Shown here in pieces: positions 17,842 through 26,035 of a DNA stretch of 64,000 bases; the stretch's first letter is position 1, and each line of letters starts with the position of its first letter. The translations under genes and the position numbers were made by a program. The notes beneath the pieces are model-generated. The model searched no databases, was not told the origin of the DNA, and worked only from the letters and a program-made list of their open reading frames with translations. Origin of the DNA: Sphaerothrix epifaneia (GTDB lineage: Bacteria; Cyanobacteriota; Cyanobacteriia; Phormidesmidales; Phormidesmidaceae); assembly GCF_042788235.1 (NCBI RefSeq), contig NZ_JBHZOL010000044.1:1-64000 (forward strand). The letters run 5' to 3'.

Positions 17842-18405
17842 TCAACGCCCCTTTGCTAGGTCGGCGTAAATAAAAGTCTCAACTCCGAGTACAAGCAGCA
17901 GCAGCAGTTCTAGCCATGAGAGAAGAGCAACTGCAAAAGGGGGATGAGTCACCAAGTACCAAAACGCTGATAGGGCAATTATTCCAGAAACAACAAAGGT
18001 AATCTCGTCCACTATCAGTTGCTGAATCTTGCGACGTCTTCGGTGCTGGTCGCTACGGTGTGCAAGCTCCCAGCCAAAGAGAGTTTCAATGTCTTCATGA
18101 CCTGTGTGGGCTTTGACTTTATCAACTAGTTTGTAGCGGATGTACCTGCCAATGGACGAAATCTTCTCGTCATTAACGACATAGGTCCACCCTAAAATGA
18201 GGCATACCCAGGGAATCACCAAAAGGGCATAGTAGTGGGCGGGATCGGACACGGCAAAGGAAACGATTGCCCCAAATACCCCTAGAGTCGCATACAGTAG
18301 GTTATCTCTGAAGCCGATTCGCTGCGCTTGCTCCGACTTCAGGCAGTTATACTCGGCTAGCAACACATCCAACGAAGAATCCTTATCACCCATAGCCAAT
18401 CTCAT
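17842..18405 (-). CDS. Four-TM membrane protein of unknown function
   Basis: The 187-residue product has a conserved-looking N-terminal motif LLAEYNCLKSEQAQRIGFRDN followed by TM1 (about 36-54), TM2 (58-78), a charged cytoplasmic loop with RRRRK, TM3 (about 133-152) and TM4 (160-180). The E-Y-x-x-L-K-x-E-Q-x-x-R-I-x-x-R-D motif recurs in small bacterial membrane proteins of unknown role. It forms a pair with the small soluble protein downstream. A toxin/partner or signalling role is only a guess. Confidence 0.55.
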   Translation of the reverse strand: MRLAMGDKDSSLDVLLAEYNCLKSEQAQRIGFRDNLLYATLGVFGAIVSFAVSDPAHYYALLVIPWVCLILGWTYVVNDEKISSIGRYIRYKLVDKVKAHTGHEDIETLFGWELAHRSDQHRRRRKIQQLIVDEITFVVSGIIALSAFWYLVTHPPFAVALLSWLELLLLLVLGVETFIYADLAKGR

Positions 18406-18451
18406 TCAGCCCACAACTGCCACTTATTTTGGCTGAATGCTCAGTTTCTCC

Positions 18452-18583
18452 GACGAAGTCAAAAAAATTCTCTAGAGTCTGGGCAAATCTAAATTCAGTG
18501 GGCAAAATAGAGGGTATTCGGGCGACTCCAAGGATTCACCCGTGCCCCATGCTATGGTACTGACATCCCTCCCCATTAAATAT
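18452..18583 (+). pseudogene. Relic of a PNP-nucleosidase gene: leader plus first codons
   Basis: This stretch repeats the leader found before the PNP-SEFIR-STAND gene at 35269-35357 (shared blocks GAAGTCAAA, AATTCTCTAGAGTCTGGG, CAAAATAG, AGGATTCACC). It continues into 14 codons from GTG 18542 that read (M)PHAMVLTSLPIKY, clearly related to MPRAVILTALPIEY at 35358. The similarity ends where the inverted-repeat element at 18581 begins, and the gene does not resume beyond it. A third nucleosidase gene was evidently present here and lost. Confidence 0.75.
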
Positions 18584-18993
18584 GGGGTTATTTGCATAAC
18601 CCCTCGAAAAGGTTATAGTCCACACCGATACATGTGAGACTCATAGAAGAATGATCGTGATTTTAGCAACTACTCTGAGCTTTTTGATACTCTGAAGCAA
18701 CTTGTAAAGATGATTTACAGACATTTTTTCAGTGATGGAAGGGCATAGACTCGCAAACCCTCAAGTTTGAGCCCTAGCGTCGGAGGCTATTTTAGGCAAA
18801 GTCCAACCCAGTCCATTGAGCAATCATGAGACTTACACTGAGATTTAGATTGGTTCAGGATCCAATAATGCTTAGCTGAATACATGAGGATAGAAGGACT
18901 TAACAGAAATAACCTTAGACTTGACTGACTTGAGAATTAAAAGTCTCAGTTTGGAATATATCCTTTCGGGGGTTATGCAAAAAGCCCCCATAT
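18581..18993. mobile_element. MITE-like element with ~35-bp terminal inverted repeats
   Basis: The left end (18581-18618) and the reverse complement of the right end (about 18956-18993) align as TATGGGG..TTTGCATAACCCC..GAAA.GG..TATA with only a few mismatches. The left repeat itself holds a perfect hairpin (GGGGTTAT, 4-base loop, ATAACCCC). The interior of about 340 bp has no open frame of note, as in a non-autonomous element. It sits in the relic nucleosidase gene. Target duplication may be ATAT, but the ends are too symmetrical to be sure. Confidence 0.65.
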
Positions 18994-19009
18994 CTTAATT
19001 GAAATCTCT

Positions 19010-19453
19010 ATGGCAAGTTCATTAAAATCTAGTGTGTTCAAGCTTCATAGCAGTTCTCTGAGTGGAGCAGTTGCGGCAATCGTTTTATTTGTAGCGAGTT
19101 GTAGTGGCAATCAGCTTAATCAATGTAAAGAGATTCTTGAGATTAATCGTAAAGCTGCATTAGTTACTGATACTGCTAAGACAGGGAATCGTGAAGAATT
19201 GATGAATATTGCTAAAGGACTTGATCAACTTGCAACAGAACTTGAAAGCTTAGAGGTTAATAACGAAAAGATACAGGTTTACCAGAATAGTTTTGTAAAA
19301 TCATACAGAGATATTGGTCAAGCCCTACGTGGGATTGTTGCTGCGATTGATGATCCCAATTCACAAGCAATTACCAGTGCAGTGCAGGCTTTAGATAAGT
19401 CCACTAGTCATAACGAAGTGTTGTTGCAAGAAGTGCGGGCGCTTTGCCCTTGA
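19010..19453 (+). CDS. Small lipoprotein, helical
   Basis: The 147-residue product has a signal sequence ending in a lipobox-like VASC (Cys31, followed by S-G-N), then a mature helical chain with one more cysteine near each end. The start ATG lies about 17 bp after the inverted-repeat element, so that element may supply the promoter. It converges with the TPR protein gene 4 bp further on. No function is recognised. Confidence 0.6.
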   Translation: MASSLKSSVFKLHSSSLSGAVAAIVLFVASCSGNQLNQCKEILEINRKAALVTDTAKTGNREELMNIAKGLDQLATELESLEVNNEKIQVYQNSFVKSYRDIGQALRGIVAAIDDPNSQAITSAVQALDKSTSHNEVLLQEVRALCP

Positions 19454-19457
19454 CTCA

Positions 19458-20300
19458 TTATTTGTTTATGTTTTGAACCTTTAGGCGGTGGATATACTTT
19501 TCAGCCACATTTCTTGATAAGTCTAAGGTCGCTTGTTTTGCCTGTTGATCGCTGGGATGTTCTCTCCACAATCTTTCTGCAATAATTAATGCTTTGTCGT
19601 TGGCTCCTTCTTGCGTCAATTGAGTTTGAAGAAATATCGAAATTGAATATGAATTACTTCTTCCCTCTGCTCTTGGCACAACTTCTGGAGCAAATGCTTC
19701 CTGCTGAAAGCGTCTCACAGCAATTTTACTGAGTGTAGACTGGACTGCTTCCTTGGCTTTGGCATCATCAGGATAGTTTTTTAAAATTGTTTCAAATACA
19801 ACGAGTGCAGGCTCATAATCTTCGTCTTTGAGAAGCTGCAGCCCAAATGCCATCGGTTTCTCGTAGCGTATTACTTTAATAGCTTCTAATGCTGGGCTAC
19901 TCTTCGGACGTTGTTCTAAAGCCTTCGAGAAAGCGGCAAAAGCATCTGCGTATTTCTCCTGCTCAAATTGCTGATAACCTTCCTTCATCAAATCTTGGTA
20001 AAGTTGCTCTGCAACACAGGCTTTCATGTTCTCACTTGCTTTAAGAGCAAAGGAGTTATTTTGCTGTCGTTCCAGTGCTTTTTGAAAGAAATCTAAAGCT
20101 TCTTTACAATCTCCTTGCTCTGATAATAAATAACCCTCCTTCATTAATCGATCAAATTCAGGATCACTCACTTCAGCTTGCGGTTGACTAGTGGATGGGG
20201 ATGGACCTTTCTTAAACAACTGCTGGCCAAACGATATAATGACACCAAGAATCACCAGCCAAACCAAACAGCCAACACATCCTGATTTATTATTTGCCAT
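19458..20300 (-). CDS. Membrane-anchored TPR protein
   Basis: The 280-residue product has a Cys-containing N terminus (CVGC) and one membrane helix (about 8-27). The C-terminal part holds tandem TPR units: MKEGYLLSEQGDCKEALDFFQKALE near 53, MKEGYQQFEQEKYADAFAAFSKALEQ near 105, and a third near 150. It probably faces the periplasm or cytoplasm as a protein-protein scaffold. It is divergent from the GTPase operon at 20531 and could share its control region. Confidence 0.65.
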   Translation of the reverse strand: MANNKSGCVGCLVWLVILGVIISFGQQLFKKGPSPSTSQPQAEVSDPEFDRLMKEGYLLSEQGDCKEALDFFQKALERQQNNSFALKASENMKACVAEQLYQDLMKEGYQQFEQEKYADAFAAFSKALEQRPKSSPALEAIKVIRYEKPMAFGLQLLKDEDYEPALVVFETILKNYPDDAKAKEAVQSTLSKIAVRRFQQEAFAPEVVPRAEGRSNSYSISIFLQTQLTQEGANDKALIIAERLWREHPSDQQAKQATLDLSRNVAEKYIHRLKVQNINK

Positions 20301-20439
20301 AAGTCTGGGTGTTTTAACTTTGCTCTACTTAAATCATTATGCGATGATAGTTAGGGTGCATGTAACCTTTGCAGGTGCAGAAATTTCCCTTCTGATCCAC
20401 AGTGCTCTGAAAGCTTGTAAAATCTTCCTTTTGGAGCAT

Positions 20440-20453
20440 GAGTATAAATACTC
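20440..20453. promoter_or_regulatory. Candidate operator (GAGTAT-AA-ATACTC dyad)
   Basis: A perfect 6-bp dyad with a 2-base centre lies in the 230-bp region between the divergent TPR gene (20300) and the GTPase operon (20531). The position suits an operator controlling one or both. Short AT-rich dyads occur by chance, so support is weak. Confidence 0.3.
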
Positions 20454-20530
20454 GAATGTAAACCTGACATGTTCCCCGATAGTTATGTCTAATCACATAT
20501 GCTACGCTGAAATCTAAAATTTCTAAATCT

Positions 20531-21307
20531 ATGAGTGTTGTGCTGCTTGGCGATCGCGAAGTTGGTAAAACCAGTATTGTTGCAGCTTTAGCAGAATACA
20601 GTCTAGAAAAAGATAGCAAAGTAAAGATAGTGTCTCCCGAACCTAAGTCCTTGCTAGCAGACTTGCGCCCAGAAACTGGCAAGGGGGCAGGGACGGCGAA
20701 CAAGTCAGAGAAGGAGCTAACGATACAGGTGCTGCGCCCTACAGGAGCGCTAAAGCAAGTCAATCTGGTTTGGATTGATCTACCTGGCGAGTTCTTTCAG
20801 GAGCATAGTAGCCGACGAGAAAATGGTGGAGAAGACTGGCGGGAAATTCAGACGAGAATTGAGAAAAGCAAATATGTCATCCTACTGATACCGCCCCATC
20901 GAGGCATGGTTACAACGGCATCCCTAGAGAATACTACCGAAGCTTTGAGACCTGAGAAAGTGCTTCCAAACGAAGAACAGTGGCACAAGCGTCTATATGC
21001 CTGGTTTGATTTTCTCAATTTGCATTGCTCTAGGGCAAGTCGAATTCTTATCTGTATTCATAAAGCAGATCTGTTCTGCGACCTTGATCGAGTCTCTAGC
21101 GATTGGGCCTACGTGCCTGGACAAATCAGTACAGACTTTTGGCGGCGATATCACGAGTTCTCAAAAAGCTTTTTGAGAAGTATGCGACAGCGCGTGAAGG
21201 CGTACAGTCAGACCGACGCTGGAACAAATACCAATTTTTTCATCACATCCATCGTGCATCGAGAATTACTCGCGTTACCCTGGCTTTACATTGGACTTTA
21301 CCTTTAG
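20531..21307 (+). CDS. P-loop GTPase-like protein 1 of conflict operon
   Basis: The 258-residue product has Walker A GDREVGKT (7-14), a Walker B/switch II-like WIDLPGE (81-87), and HKAD (177-180) in the position of the NKxD guanine-recognition motif. This fits a small TRAFAC GTPase. It opens a rightward six-gene operon of three such NTPases, a large partly membrane protein, an FHA-like membrane protein and a vWA protein. Operons with two GTPases recall the 'double-GTPase' conflict systems predicted by comparative genomics, where NTPase switching is thought to gate an effector. No catalytic role is demonstrated. Confidence 0.7.
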   Translation: MSVVLLGDREVGKTSIVAALAEYSLEKDSKVKIVSPEPKSLLADLRPETGKGAGTANKSEKELTIQVLRPTGALKQVNLVWIDLPGEFFQEHSSRRENGGEDWREIQTRIEKSKYVILLIPPHRGMVTTASLENTTEALRPEKVLPNEEQWHKRLYAWFDFLNLHCSRASRILICIHKADLFCDLDRVSSDWAYVPGQISTDFWRRYHEFSKSFLRSMRQRVKAYSQTDAGTNTNFFITSIVHRELLALPWLYIGLYL

Positions 21308-21340
21308 ACCGATTCACAGGCTGAGGAGCATCGTCTACAG

Positions 21341-22195
21341 ATGGCAGAGATTAGTATTATTGGTCCTAAGAAATCTGGAAAAACCACGTATCTAGCAACG
21401 CTGTTGAGACTGCCAGAGACATTAATGCAACAGTACCCGGGGCTGCGGGTGACGCCATTGGGAGAAAATGCTCCCAAGCTGGCGACACGGGCAGCCGAAA
21501 TTATCGAAACTGGGGCAGTTCTCGCAGGAACAGATTTAAAGGAAGGTAATGAGCCATTTTACACTTTTCAGATTGACTTGCCTAAACGCATCCGCCTCAA
21601 CCAAATGCCTTTAGAAGTCACGGTGCGAGACTACGCGGGCGAAGTCATTGATATTGCTGCCTCCGACCATCGTGCTGCCTTTGGACTGGGTGGACTGAGA
21701 CCCTATGTTAAGGAATGGTGTAAGACGACCGCCTGGATGATTTTGTTGACCGATTGGGAACCGGAGCGCGATGCATCCCTCTATGAACCTGCATTCGAGG
21801 AAATTCTCAAACACATTGCTGCAGCTTGCGACAAAAAACCGAGCCTAAAGGCTTCCCTACGAGTCGCCATCGTTCTGACTAAGTGTGAGCGAGGTGAACT
21901 CTGGCCCTGTCGTCTCGATCCAGAAGAAGATTTATTCAAAGTCAGATTGCCAAAAACGTACGCCCTACTCAAGCAACTCCAACGCCGATTGTCGGGAAGG
22001 CTCAAATTTTTCGCGTGTTCTTCCTTTGGGGTGCTGGACGATCGCTATGATCCACGCCCCAATCGAAAGTTTGATAGCGATAATCCGGAGGCGAAAGCCT
22101 ACCTTCAACAGAAGCAGGTTTGGCGTCCCTACGGCTTGTTTTCGCCTATCTATTGGCTCTCTACGGGAAAGACCCTCTATGATGAATCTCTTTAG
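21341..22195 (+). CDS. P-loop GTPase-like protein 2
   Basis: The 284-residue product starts at ATG 21341 behind GAGGAG. Walker A is GPKKSGKT (8-15), DYAG (97-100) serves as the DxxG switch II motif, and TKCE (180-183) takes the place of NKxD. The C terminus carries WRPYGLFSPIYWLSTG, nearly the same as in the next gene, so the two are paralogues. Its stop overlaps the next gene's start, which implies coupled translation and equal dosage, as expected for a paired GTPase. Confidence 0.72.
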   Translation: MAEISIIGPKKSGKTTYLATLLRLPETLMQQYPGLRVTPLGENAPKLATRAAEIIETGAVLAGTDLKEGNEPFYTFQIDLPKRIRLNQMPLEVTVRDYAGEVIDIAASDHRAAFGLGGLRPYVKEWCKTTAWMILLTDWEPERDASLYEPAFEEILKHIAAACDKKPSLKASLRVAIVLTKCERGELWPCRLDPEEDLFKVRLPKTYALLKQLQRRLSGRLKFFACSSFGVLDDRYDPRPNRKFDSDNPEAKAYLQQKQVWRPYGLFSPIYWLSTGKTLYDESL

Positions 22196-23069
22196 GCAGC
22201 TAAATCGCCCGTTGCCTCCCCAAACCAGTCGAGAGATTCGCATCGTGGGTCCGCGCCGCGCGGGCAAAACGACCTTTCTCGCAGCATTGGCTCGCTTTCC
22301 GAACGTAGATCCAAACGGACCGATTCAATTGATCGTACCTAGGGATGAAGCGACTGCCGCACTGGCTGAAATGGCAAAGGATATCTTAGAAACCGGAAGT
22401 GATTTCGCCCCCACCGATTTCTCTAAGCAACCGCTATATTCGTTCGAGATGACGCTGAAGCCAAGTCTCTGGAGTCCGCGCTCTCGGAATGCAACGCCGA
22501 TCCGAGTGACTTGTCGAGAATACGCAGGTGAATTACTTCAGCATCTCGTAACAAACCGAACTGCGCCAGAGATTCAAGATTATATTGAGGATTGCTCTTT
22601 CGCCTCTGGCTTGATATTGCTCGTCGATGCGACTGCCTCTCAAGCGGATGCGGAATACGCCAGCGCGTTCGAGATCTTGCAGCGCGAACTTAAGCCCAGA
22701 TTGAAGTCGCAGGGAACCGACCTGAGCACTTATCGCATTTCGACCGTCTTCTCCAAGTGTGAGCAGAACGAGATTTGGGTTCACCGCAAGGATATTCGAC
22801 GGTTTCAAACGCTGAAGTTCGATGAGACGACTGCGGTGATCTCCGCTTGGACAAAGGACTGGGGGTGTACGACCAATAGCTTTTTCTGCTCCGCTTTTGG
22901 ATTTAAGAGCCGTAATCCGCCTGAGCCTAACGTTCAAATTCTGAGTCGGTCGCAGGGAGTTACGCGCGCGATGATTGCCAGTCCTGAATTTTGGCGGCCG
23001 ACGGGTTTAGCAGCTCCGTTGTATTGGTTGCAAACGGGAAGTGACCATCCGAAACTCAGGGAGGTATAG
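22179..23069 (+). CDS. P-loop GTPase-like protein 3 (paralogue of protein 2)
   Basis: The product has about 296 residues from ATG 22179 (ATG 22182 is equally possible). Walker A is GPRRAGKT (24-31), REYAG the switch II motif and SKCE the guanine-motif equivalent. The shared ending W-R-P-x-G-L-x-x-P-x-Y-W-L-x-T-G ties it to protein 2. The frame is open upstream inside protein 2, but that stretch is a shadow. It is followed 2 bp later by the next gene with a GGAGG site at its end. Confidence 0.72.
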   Translation: MMNLFRQLNRPLPPQTSREIRIVGPRRAGKTTFLAALARFPNVDPNGPIQLIVPRDEATAALAEMAKDILETGSDFAPTDFSKQPLYSFEMTLKPSLWSPRSRNATPIRVTCREYAGELLQHLVTNRTAPEIQDYIEDCSFASGLILLVDATASQADAEYASAFEILQRELKPRLKSQGTDLSTYRISTVFSKCEQNEIWVHRKDIRRFQTLKFDETTAVISAWTKDWGCTTNSFFCSAFGFKSRNPPEPNVQILSRSQGVTRAMIASPEFWRPTGLAAPLYWLQTGSDHPKLREV

Positions 23070-23071
23070 AG

Positions 23072-24958
23072 ATGAGCAATCCCGTTGAAATTTACGAATT
23101 CTCTAGAGCGTTTGACAACGTTCGCTATTCGGATGTCTATGGCAGATGGGTATCAGGTGGGTATGCCCCTGAGAAGATCAATCGCTCCAATCACAGCATT
23201 CCAGCCGTGCTCAGAAAAGCGGTTACGTCTGGCAGTTTTGCACTGAATGATAGCTATCCTCCCCTGGAAGGCAAGGTTGCCCTTATTGGCTGTGAACTAG
23301 GAAGTTACTCACTCTTAGCGATTGCCAATGGACAGATCGATGATGGTGATAGACCAACGATCGGCTATCGGTATTTCTGGCTAGAACGGCAAGAGGACGA
23401 CCAAGAATTAGATGGGGTAGGCACGTTGTTGTTCTGGTGGCATGCCCAAGCAGCGCATCCGCCGCAGTTTGAGATGGCACAAGCACTGTCTCAAGACGTG
23501 CCAGAAGTCGCTTTAACCAACGATCCAATCACCAGAGTGAGATTTACAACAGAATTTGAGCCAGAGATTGACAGGCTAGAGACGGATAGGTTGATTCCTC
23601 AAATAAAAGTCGCTAATCCGCTCTATCCAGATTACATCCAGTGCCACTTTCTAGCTTACTCGCTGGCGATGCAGACGCAGAGACCAATCACTTGGGCGTG
23701 GAATGTCCGTAGATTGGAAAACCCTGAATTCTTTCTCAGCATCTATGCTGCAACGGGGCAAGAAAAGCCTGCTGTTCCTAGAACAGAAATTGCAACTTAT
23801 AGCGCTAGTCAAAATCCACCTGTAGAACGGGAAAATCCTTATCAAACCGCCCCACTTGAGATTAGTTTAAAGGATATTGAAAGTAGATTTTCTAACGGCT
23901 TGGATCTTAAGCAAACGCGAAAGCTTGATGAAATCTTTCAGTATTTATCGAATCCTTACCCAATTAGAATAGACAATAAACTTTACAGTAATTCGTGGAT
24001 TTATAGCGCTTTAATTGCTCTACTGGTTGCAGATAAGATTGAGGATTGGCTGATAAAACTGCTTGCTTTAAATGATTTAGACAACGATGAAGTCCGCGCA
24101 GGATTCGTCCTTCAGCAGCAGCTTATTACAGCCGTCTATTATGAAAGGGGGAGATACCCAGAGGCTTACCAAAATCTTCGCCGAACCCTGCACCAATGCA
24201 TCTCAAATTTTCTTCTGAAGCTGTGTTTGGAAACTGACAAAAAACAAGTCGAGAAGCGGAGTGATTTGCTAGAGGTGTTAGGTGATTGCTGGGAAGATCA
24301 CTTTCGGGAATATGCTAGCTTTCTAAAGCAATTCTTGCTTAGTTCACCTCAATCTGATGCTAGTCAAGCTGAAAATAAGGTCGCAAGCACGATCATAGAT
24401 CCGTTTTATGATGAGGTTTCACGGTTGATCCAGAAGAGTAAAAGCAAGCACAAAAATGGAGCAAGATTTACGAGTCATAAAAAATTTGAAATTCTAGCTA
24501 AGTTCTTTAAGAAAAAGAACGCTATTGTACTGAGCACGGTGTTTAGCTATTTGAATAGTGGCAAAGTTGATAAATATTCCCCTCAATGGCTTTCGCAGCT
24601 ATTAACGCCTCAATATTTGCTAGCAAAACCGACAGTACAGAGCGATAGGCGATCGATCAGGCAAGTTTCTGTCAGGCATTCTCATGGAGCAGTGCGATAT
24701 CGAGATAATGGATTGATATCTTTTTTCATTGTTTGCGATTTTGTTTGTATTGTATTGAGTCTGTCCCTCTTTTACTACGATAGTACTTTTTTAATCTTTG
24801 CCAGGGGACTTCTAGCTTTGGGATTAATCTTCTCAGCTTTGGGGTTAATCTTCTCATGGCGTGCCTTTCGAGCCAATACAGCCGATCCGTTACCCATTTA
24901 CATAATCATCTTCTTTCTAATTATCTTAAAAGTCATTGCTTTTTTCATATTGTGGTAG
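23072..24958 (+). CDS. Large GTPase-associated protein with C-terminal TM segments
   Basis: The 628-residue product has an N-terminal beta-rich domain (about 1-150) with an RYFWLER strand and a GTLLFWWHAQ segment, then a helical middle (about 260-480), and two or three membrane segments after residue 548 (548-610 and the last 20 residues). Position directly after the paired GTPases matches the 'GTPase-associated protein' of predicted ternary conflict systems. I cannot confirm the family by motif. A role as the membrane-bound sensor or effector controlled by the GTPases is inferred. Confidence 0.55.
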   Translation: MSNPVEIYEFSRAFDNVRYSDVYGRWVSGGYAPEKINRSNHSIPAVLRKAVTSGSFALNDSYPPLEGKVALIGCELGSYSLLAIANGQIDDGDRPTIGYRYFWLERQEDDQELDGVGTLLFWWHAQAAHPPQFEMAQALSQDVPEVALTNDPITRVRFTTEFEPEIDRLETDRLIPQIKVANPLYPDYIQCHFLAYSLAMQTQRPITWAWNVRRLENPEFFLSIYAATGQEKPAVPRTEIATYSASQNPPVERENPYQTAPLEISLKDIESRFSNGLDLKQTRKLDEIFQYLSNPYPIRIDNKLYSNSWIYSALIALLVADKIEDWLIKLLALNDLDNDEVRAGFVLQQQLITAVYYERGRYPEAYQNLRRTLHQCISNFLLKLCLETDKKQVEKRSDLLEVLGDCWEDHFREYASFLKQFLLSSPQSDASQAENKVASTIIDPFYDEVSRLIQKSKSKHKNGARFTSHKKFEILAKFFKKKNAIVLSTVFSYLNSGKVDKYSPQWLSQLLTPQYLLAKPTVQSDRRSIRQVSVRHSHGAVRYRDNGLISFFIVCDFVCIVLSLSLFYYDSTFLIFARGLLALGLIFSALGLIFSWRAFRANTADPLPIYIIIFFLIILKVIAFFILW

Positions 24959-24973
24959 AAGCCGGTTTGTCCT

Positions 24974-26035
24974 ATGAGTTTTGCAAGACTATTACTTTAC
25001 AGTTCTGCTGGGATTTTTGCGGCACTCTTGGGTTGGAGCTTAGGTCAATTTCTCTGGATTGATCTGCCCACGGCAATCGGAGTGGAATCGATTCCTTCCT
25101 TTCTAATTTTGACGATAGTTACCCCCTGTCTTGCGATCGCGATGGTCGTAACCGAGTTTTTTCTCAGCAACCCGACGCGCTACAAGGCAAACTGGAAAAC
25201 TCTGCGCCGCAACTACCTGCCGCTGGTCACCCTAACGGGACTGATTTCGGGTACCATCCTGGGTCTACTCAACTGGCAACTGCTCAGCAGCAGCGGATCG
25301 AGCATTCAGGTCAGGCTCCTATCTTGGGGGTCAATCGGGCTGTTTACAGGCTTAGCAGAAAGCTTGAGTTGGAGCTTTCGCAGTGTTGAAGGGTCCGGCA
25401 AGAGTGCTCGAAATCGAATCATTCAAAGCGTGATTTTGGGATCTGTTGCAGGGTTGGTAGCAGCGACACTCTATGAAAGCCTGCGCCAGTACCTAGGGAT
25501 TTATCAAGAACCGTTTGGATTCATAGGGCTAGGGTTGCTTCTCGGCTGCGTGCTGAGTTTTACATCTCGTCCCAGCTATCAAGTTGCTTTGCGGGCGGGA
25601 CAGGGGTTTGAGAAGATCGATTTTGAGAGCGATCTGGTGCCTCAGTTGAGCCATAAGAAATTTTCGTCTAGTGTCTTCAACTTTGTGCCCTTAGTGGACA
25701 ACCGGGATAACTTAGTCCGCATTGAAGAAGGTCTCTCGATTAAGCTGCCTGCTATCGTTAGCAAGAATCATCCGATCATCGTTGGTTCACGCTCCGATGC
25801 GGATATCTTCATTCCAGACGTTGCGCCAACTTGCGCTTCTCTATGGCGTGAACAGAGCGGCGTCAAACTAAGGTGTGAGTTTACTAAAGCAGTCAGAATT
25901 CAACAACAGCAAATGCGAGTGGGAGACATTGTAATGCTGAGACACAATCAGATCCTATCCTTCTATCATGAAACAAATCCTGCGGAATTCTATCGGTTTA
26001 TCTTCTATGACCGCTTGCTCGATCCTCAAGCTTAG
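24974..26035 (+). CDS. Polytopic membrane protein with C-terminal FHA-like domain
   Basis: The 353-residue product has six likely membrane segments (about 8-30, 38-60, 75-97, 108-130, 140-162, 175-192) and a C-terminal domain (about 245-345). That domain has an FHA-like order: II-V-G-S-R-x-x-A-D-I-x-I-P-D, then polar strands, then L-R-H-N-Q-I-L-S-F. FHA domains bind phosphothreonine; the usual GR-x-x-x-N-D residues are only partly kept, so binding may be lost. It is in the operon with the GTPases and overlaps the vWA gene. Confidence 0.55.
   Translation: MSFARLLLYSSAGIFAALLGWSLGQFLWIDLPTAIGVESIPSFLILTIVTPCLAIAMVVTEFFLSNPTRYKANWKTLRRNYLPLVTLTGLISGTILGLLNWQLLSSSGSSIQVRLLSWGSIGLFTGLAESLSWSFRSVEGSGKSARNRIIQSVILGSVAGLVAATLYESLRQYLGIYQEPFGFIGLGLLLGCVLSFTSRPSYQVALRAGQGFEKIDFESDLVPQLSHKKFSSSVFNFVPLVDNRDNLVRIEEGLSIKLPAIVSKNHPIIVGSRSDADIFIPDVAPTCASLWREQSGVKLRCEFTKAVRIQQQQMRVGDIVMLRHNQILSFYHETNPAEFYRFIFYDRLLDPQA

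Noticed and set aside
21885..22178. N-terminal extension of the third GTPase-like protein
   Set aside because: It overlaps the second GTPase gene and the P-loop position is normal from ATG 22179.
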